From assembly GCA_020628725.1 (NCBI GenBank), contig JAHDEO010000001.1, positions 1 to 34,552 on the forward strand: a stretch of DNA of 34,552 bases, in the 5' to 3' direction. Shown piece by piece: positions 31,678 to 34,552 of the stretch (positions are counted from its first letter, which is position 1; every line of letters begins with the position of its first letter). The notes below the pieces were generated by a model. It made no database searches. It was not told the DNA's origin and saw only the letters and a program-made list of their open reading frames with translations. The stretch is from Saprospiraceae bacterium. Lineage in GTDB: Bacteria > Bacteroidota > Bacteroidia > Chitinophagales > Saprospiraceae. The position numbers and the translations under genes are program-made.

Positions 31678-32646
31678 TTAGGATGACGGTTTTCTTTCGA
31701 GAGCAAGTAACTTTTCGTCTATTTTTTCAAGTTGCTTATTAATTCGGGGGGTAAGCATTTTTCGTATGCCAAGCCTGCTTGTAAGACCAAATTTTCGATT
31801 GGTCAGCGCATGGCTTTTTTGAAGATAACGCAAGTATTCTTCGCCAAATACTGCCGACTCTTCTACTGCCATTCGTTGTAATTTTAGTCGAACTTGACTG
31901 CCTTTTGCTTGATTATTATTGAAAGTTTTGGTGTGGTCATCGTAGCGATAATTTCCAAAAACAGCATCTTCAAACGAAATGTAATCAGCTGATTTAAAAG
32001 CTTTTAACAAAAAACGATAATCCATTGAATAATGGTCATTTACATCGAAATCGCCAACTTCTTCTTGTATTTCCCGCGAATAAAAATAACCGACAGGATT
32101 ATTGGGCATCGCGTGTCTTCCGCCAAGTACGGCGAGGTGTGAGTAGCGATTGCATGGGGTTTTGACTTTGATTTCTGTGCCATCACTTTCGATGACGCGG
32201 GTCTTACCGAGTAGCATATTTTTACCCTTCGCCTTAGCGAAAAATTTTCCAACACGCGCCAACACCTCTTGTTCGTAGTAGTCGTCTGAATTGATAAAAG
32301 CAATAACTTCACCAGTTGCTTTGCGCCAGCCTTTATTCATGGCATCGCTTTGTCCGGCATCTTTTTCACTCACCCAGAAGTTAATCCATTTATCGTATTT
32401 TTTGAGGATGTCCACCGTTTCGTCCGTACTGCCACCATCCATGATGATGAGTTCGAGCGCAGGATAATTTTGCAGTAAAATAGAACGTATAGTTTCCTCA
32501 ATAAATCCCCCTTGATTGTAAGAGGGCATGATGATGGATATTTTTGGATAGACTTGTGTCTCGTAGGTGTCAGGTGACGTTTGAGAGTTGGCGCACCATG
32601 ATTTGATGTTGGGCTTGGGTGTAGGTAATTTTTCGAGTAAATTCAT
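31678..32646 (-). CDS. Family 2 glycosyltransferase
   Basis: GT-A transferase of 322 residues and first gene of the minus-strand block. KISIIMPSYNQGGFIEETIRSIL (about 31-53), IMDGGSTDETVDIL and AGQSDAMNKGWRKATGEVIAFINSDDYY (about 97-124) form a clear GT2 core with the DxD-equivalent NSDD. The motif SEKDAGQSDAMNKG is typical of the WcaA-like branch acting on glycan repeat units. A helical, basic C-terminus may associate with the membrane. Start at ATG. Upstream lies a 119-bp divergent intergenic region shared with the DUF4910 gene, where a promoter for the block is expected, although I could not identify a convincing one on the minus strand. Confidence 0.92.
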   Translation of the reverse strand: MNLLEKLPTPKPNIKSWCANSQTSPDTYETQVYPKISIIMPSYNQGGFIEETIRSILLQNYPALELIIMDGGSTDETVDILKKYDKWINFWVSEKDAGQSDAMNKGWRKATGEVIAFINSDDYYEQEVLARVGKFFAKAKGKNMLLGKTRVIESDGTEIKVKTPCNRYSHLAVLGGRHAMPNNPVGYFYSREIQEEVGDFDVNDHYSMDYRFLLKAFKSADYISFEDAVFGNYRYDDHTKTFNNNQAKGSQVRLKLQRMAVEESAVFGEEYLRYLQKSHALTNRKFGLTSRLGIRKMLTPRINKQLEKIDEKLLALERKPSS

Positions 32647-32658
32647 AGTGTAGTGGAT

Positions 32659-32732
32659 GTACGGATGAAACGGATTGGAGAGATTTCTATAGATTTATCA
32701 GTAAAAATCTTTAAAATCTGTACTATCCGTAC
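32659..32732. promoter_or_regulatory. Inverted repeat in the divergent intergenic region
   Basis: GTACGGAT (32659-32666) and ATCCGTAC (32725-32732) form an 8-bp perfect inverted repeat in the gap between the two divergent genes. Nested partial complements are AGATTT/AAATCT. It includes the AATCCG words seen at 30201-30235. It could be a regulatory site or simply another border repeat. Confidence 0.4.
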
Positions 32733-32753
32733 TCCTATTCTATTTTGATTTTT

Positions 32754-32761
32754 TACTTTTG
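32754..32761 (+). promoter_or_regulatory. Candidate -7 box for the DUF4910 gene
   Basis: TACTTTTG fits the Bacteroidota consensus TAnnTTTG and ends 4 nt before the ATG at 32766. Transcription would start at or near the start codon, implying a leaderless or very short-leader mRNA. A TTTG at 32744 is too close to be the -33 element, so support is weak. Confidence 0.3.
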
Positions 32762-32765
32762 GTAA

Positions 32766-34067
32766 ATGCAACAACAACTCGAACACTACTTTGACCGCCT
32801 ATGGTCACTCAATCGCAGCTTGACCGGCGAGGGCAACCGCGAATCGCTCCGTATTCTATCTGAATTGGTGGATTTGAAAGTACATGAAATACCAAGTGGA
32901 ACGACCTGTTTTGATTGGAACGTGCCGCCTGAATGGAACGCCCGTGAAGCATGGATTAAAGACCCAAACGGCAATATCGTGGTGGATTTTCGGGAAAATA
33001 ATTTGCATTTATTGGGATATTCCACGCCGATTCATGCAAAAATGTCGTTGGCGGAATTGAAGGAAAATATATACTCGCTGCCCGATAATCCTGATTGGAT
33101 TCCGTATCGCACGTCTTATTATAAGGAACGTTGGGGATTTTGCCTCACGCATAATCAATTGATGTCTTTGCCCGAAGGTGAATACGAAGTGTTTATTGAT
33201 TCAACCTTAGATAAAAACGGTTCAATGACGATTGCAGATGCCGTGATTGAGGGTGAAACAGATGAGGAAATTATGTTTTCGACCTATATCTGCCACCCTT
33301 CGATGGCGAATAATGAATTGAGTGGTCCGTTGGTGCAAGCTTTTCTTTATCAAGCGATTAAATCATTAGGAAAAACACGCTACACCTACCGTTTTACCTT
33401 TCTACCGGAGACGATTGGCGCGATTTATTACCTCTCACAACATGGCGAACATCTGAAAGAAAAACTCCGCGCCGGATATGTGTTGAATTGCATTGGCGAT
33501 GGCGGAAAATTCACTTACAAAAGAAGTCGCCAACTCACTTCACTCGCCGACCGTGCGGCTGAAACCGTCCTCGCGCAAACCAAAATCGGTTGCAATGCAG
33601 AAGATTTTTTCCCGCTTGGGAGTGATGAACGGCAGTATTGTTCACCGCATTTTGACCTGCCAATGGGGTCGGTGATGCGGACGCGATATTACATTTATCC
33701 CGAATATCATACATCAGCAGATAACAAAGATTTTATTTCCTTTGAAGCAATGGAAACTTCTGTTTTGCGCCTCTTGGATATTGTCAAATTATTGGAAGCC
33801 AACGCTTACTACATCAATCAAATGCCGCATTGCGAACCGCAACTCGGTAAGCGCGGACTCTATCCAAATCTTGGTTCAGACACCTCCACCCGCCTACGTG
33901 TAGCCGCGATGATGTGGACGCTGAATCTCGCCGATGGGAAGCATGATTTAATTGATATTATTAATCGAAGTGGTCAGTATTATTCGGAGATTTTAGAGGT
34001 CGTGAAGACGTTAAGTGAACACGGACTCATCACAAAAGCTGTGGGTTTAAACCCACAGCTTTTGTGA
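32766..34067 (+). CDS. DUF4910/DUF2172 aminopeptidase-like protein with C-terminal winged helix
   Basis: Protein of 433 residues of the M28-related DUF4910 family, which recurs in O-antigen and exopolysaccharide clusters. The N-terminus YFDRLWSLNRSLTGEGNRESLRIL (8-31) is the family hallmark. Likely zinc-site residues include His177 (ICHPSMANNELSG), Glu215 (LPETIG), Asp287 (GSDERQYCSP) and His315 (YPEYHTSADN). The last ~70 residues form a winged-helix-like domain (LIDIINRSGQYYSEILEVVKTLSEHGLI). Its substrate is unknown; hydrolysis or handling of an amide- or peptide-modified sugar is a guess. The only intact plus-strand gene here, divergent from the glycan block. The last 13 codons (LITKAVGLNPQLL) are written in a perfect 48-bp palindrome. 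Confidence 0.9.
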   Translation: MQQQLEHYFDRLWSLNRSLTGEGNRESLRILSELVDLKVHEIPSGTTCFDWNVPPEWNAREAWIKDPNGNIVVDFRENNLHLLGYSTPIHAKMSLAELKENIYSLPDNPDWIPYRTSYYKERWGFCLTHNQLMSLPEGEYEVFIDSTLDKNGSMTIADAVIEGETDEEIMFSTYICHPSMANNELSGPLVQAFLYQAIKSLGKTRYTYRFTFLPETIGAIYYLSQHGEHLKEKLRAGYVLNCIGDGGKFTYKRSRQLTSLADRAAETVLAQTKIGCNAEDFFPLGSDERQYCSPHFDLPMGSVMRTRYYIYPEYHTSADNKDFISFEAMETSVLRLLDIVKLLEANAYYINQMPHCEPQLGKRGLYPNLGSDTSTRLRVAAMMWTLNLADGKHDLIDIINRSGQYYSEILEVVKTLSEHGLITKAVGLNPQLL

Positions 34068-34072
34068 TGAGT
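34025..34072. repeat. Perfect 48-bp palindrome between convergent genes
   Basis: The 24 bases 34025-34048 are exactly complementary to 34049-34072 with no loop (centre GGGTTT-AAACCC). The palindrome contains the last 14 codons and the TGA of the DUF4910 gene and touches the first base of the opposing gene's stop codon (34072-34074). It could act as a bidirectional terminator, although no U-run follows, or be a REP-like insertion. Confidence 0.95.
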
Positions 34073-34552
34073 TAGTCGGCAGCTAAAGCAGCCGCTACGA
34101 ATTTTGAAAATTCCTTTGCCGTTTGCGGTGTCAAATGCGAACAGTCCGCATAAATTTCTTCCGAATTATTCGCGTATTTTTTTTGATAATTTAAATATTG
34201 CGTAAAATTAATTTCGGAAAAAACACTATCAATTTCAGGTGAATTTTCTAAGGCTTGCAATTCCCCGCAAATCGGCATCACCAAACCGTAAACTTCCGAA
34301 CCATTTGCCCGAAAATGTTGTGCCTGTGCCTCCATATCACGCGCATATACATGTGCGAGTGAGTCCAAGTCAAATTTATCAACTTGTTTATTAAACCATT
34401 CTAATTGAAATTGCTGACGCGCTGCATAATCTCCACGTTCTTTAACAATTACACCACCTTTTTTATCATAATTATGATGTAAGAAAAACGGCGGATTGCC
34501 TGCGCGATATTCGTCAATAGATTTTTTTTCGTACAAAAAAGAATATTGCTTA
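34072..34552 (-). CDS. SGNH/GDSL-hydrolase-like protein, 3' part only
   Basis: The frame is open to the right window edge, so this is the C-terminal ~160 residues of a longer gene; a TTG at 34534-34536 is just an internal codon. The end contains NNSEEIYADCSHLTPQTAKEFSKFVAAAL, the D-x-x-H catalytic block of SGNH hydrolases as seen in DltD-like and acyltransferase-associated esterases. Upstream parts (FLHHNYDKKGGV, DMEAQAQHFRANGSEVYGLVMPICGEL) fit the variable region between the serine block and D-x-x-H. In a glycan locus it may move or remove O-acetyl groups. The terminal AAALAAD is encoded by a REP-like imperfect palindrome. Identification rests mostly on one motif. Confidence 0.65.
   Translation of the reverse strand, partial: KQYSFLYEKKSIDEYRAGNPPFFLHHNYDKKGGVIVKERGDYAARQQFQLEWFNKQVDKFDLDSLAHVYARDMEAQAQHFRANGSEVYGLVMPICGELQALENSPEIDSVFSEINFTQYLNYQKKYANNSEEIYADCSHLTPQTAKEFSKFVAAALAAD
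34075..34098. repeat. REP-like imperfect palindrome in the SGNH gene 3' end
   Basis: A 24-bp stretch starting GTCGGCAGCT and ending CAGCCGCTAC is an imperfect palindrome. Its minus strand begins GTAGCGGC, like the GTAGC ends of the other REP-type elements. It encodes the last eight residues of the SGNH-like protein and lies directly beside the 48-bp palindrome. Confidence 0.55.

Overview
The window looks like chromosomal DNA of a Bacteroidota bacterium. It is AT-rich, its lipoproteins have Bacteroidota-style signal peptides, candidate promoters of the TAnnTTTG type occur, and the genes are typical of Bacteroidota surface-polysaccharide loci (bi-domain oxidoreductase, AsnB-like amidotransferases, YcxB-like and small lipoprotein genes). 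A member of or near the Saprospiria is possible, but I cannot place it by eye. No RNA genes, insertion sequences with transposases or CRISPR arrays were seen. No gap between genes exceeds 300 bases.

Almost the whole window is one minus-strand block for making, decorating and exporting a surface polysaccharide. In transcription order (right to left) it starts with a GT2 glycosyltransferase, a GT-B/CDP-glycerol-transferase-like protein and a GNAT protein. Next come a small helical protein overlapping an HNH nuclease, a polysaccharide deacetylase, a second GT2 and an ABC-2 (Wzm-like) export permease. An accessory patch follows, with two lipoproteins, a YcxB-like membrane protein and a complete modABC molybdate-type transporter. 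The block then resumes with a sulfotransferase, a Wzx-like flippase, a GT4-like transferase, a second sulfotransferase, a methyltransferase, an AsnB-like amidotransferase, a GT4, a second AsnB-like amidotransferase and a GT4. It ends with the bi-domain oxidoreductase, a beta-helix lipoprotein, an O-antigen ligase/polymerase, a UDP-uronate epimerase-like enzyme, a small membrane protein and a processive-type GT2. At the right end a DUF4910 aminopeptidase-like gene runs on the plus strand, converging on the 3' part of an SGNH-like gene.

Taken together the genes predict a uronic-acid-containing glycan that is probably amidated (two AsnB paralogues), sulfated (two sulfotransferases), N-acylated or deacetylated, and methylated. 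Export would be by Wzx and/or Wzm; no Wzt ATPase is present in the window.

The most unusual feature lies at the gene borders. Short period-7 tandem repeats, REP-like inverted repeats and two ~155-160 bp palindromic elements sit in nearly every gap and run into coding sequence. At least six genes have their stop codon or last codons inside such repeats. The five complete genes lacking a usable ATG (GT2 at 68-1324, a sulfotransferase, modC, the YcxB-like gene and the GNAT gene) all have a repeat lying across or against their 5' end. For modC and the sulfotransferase, the repeat appears to have replaced the ancestral start codon.
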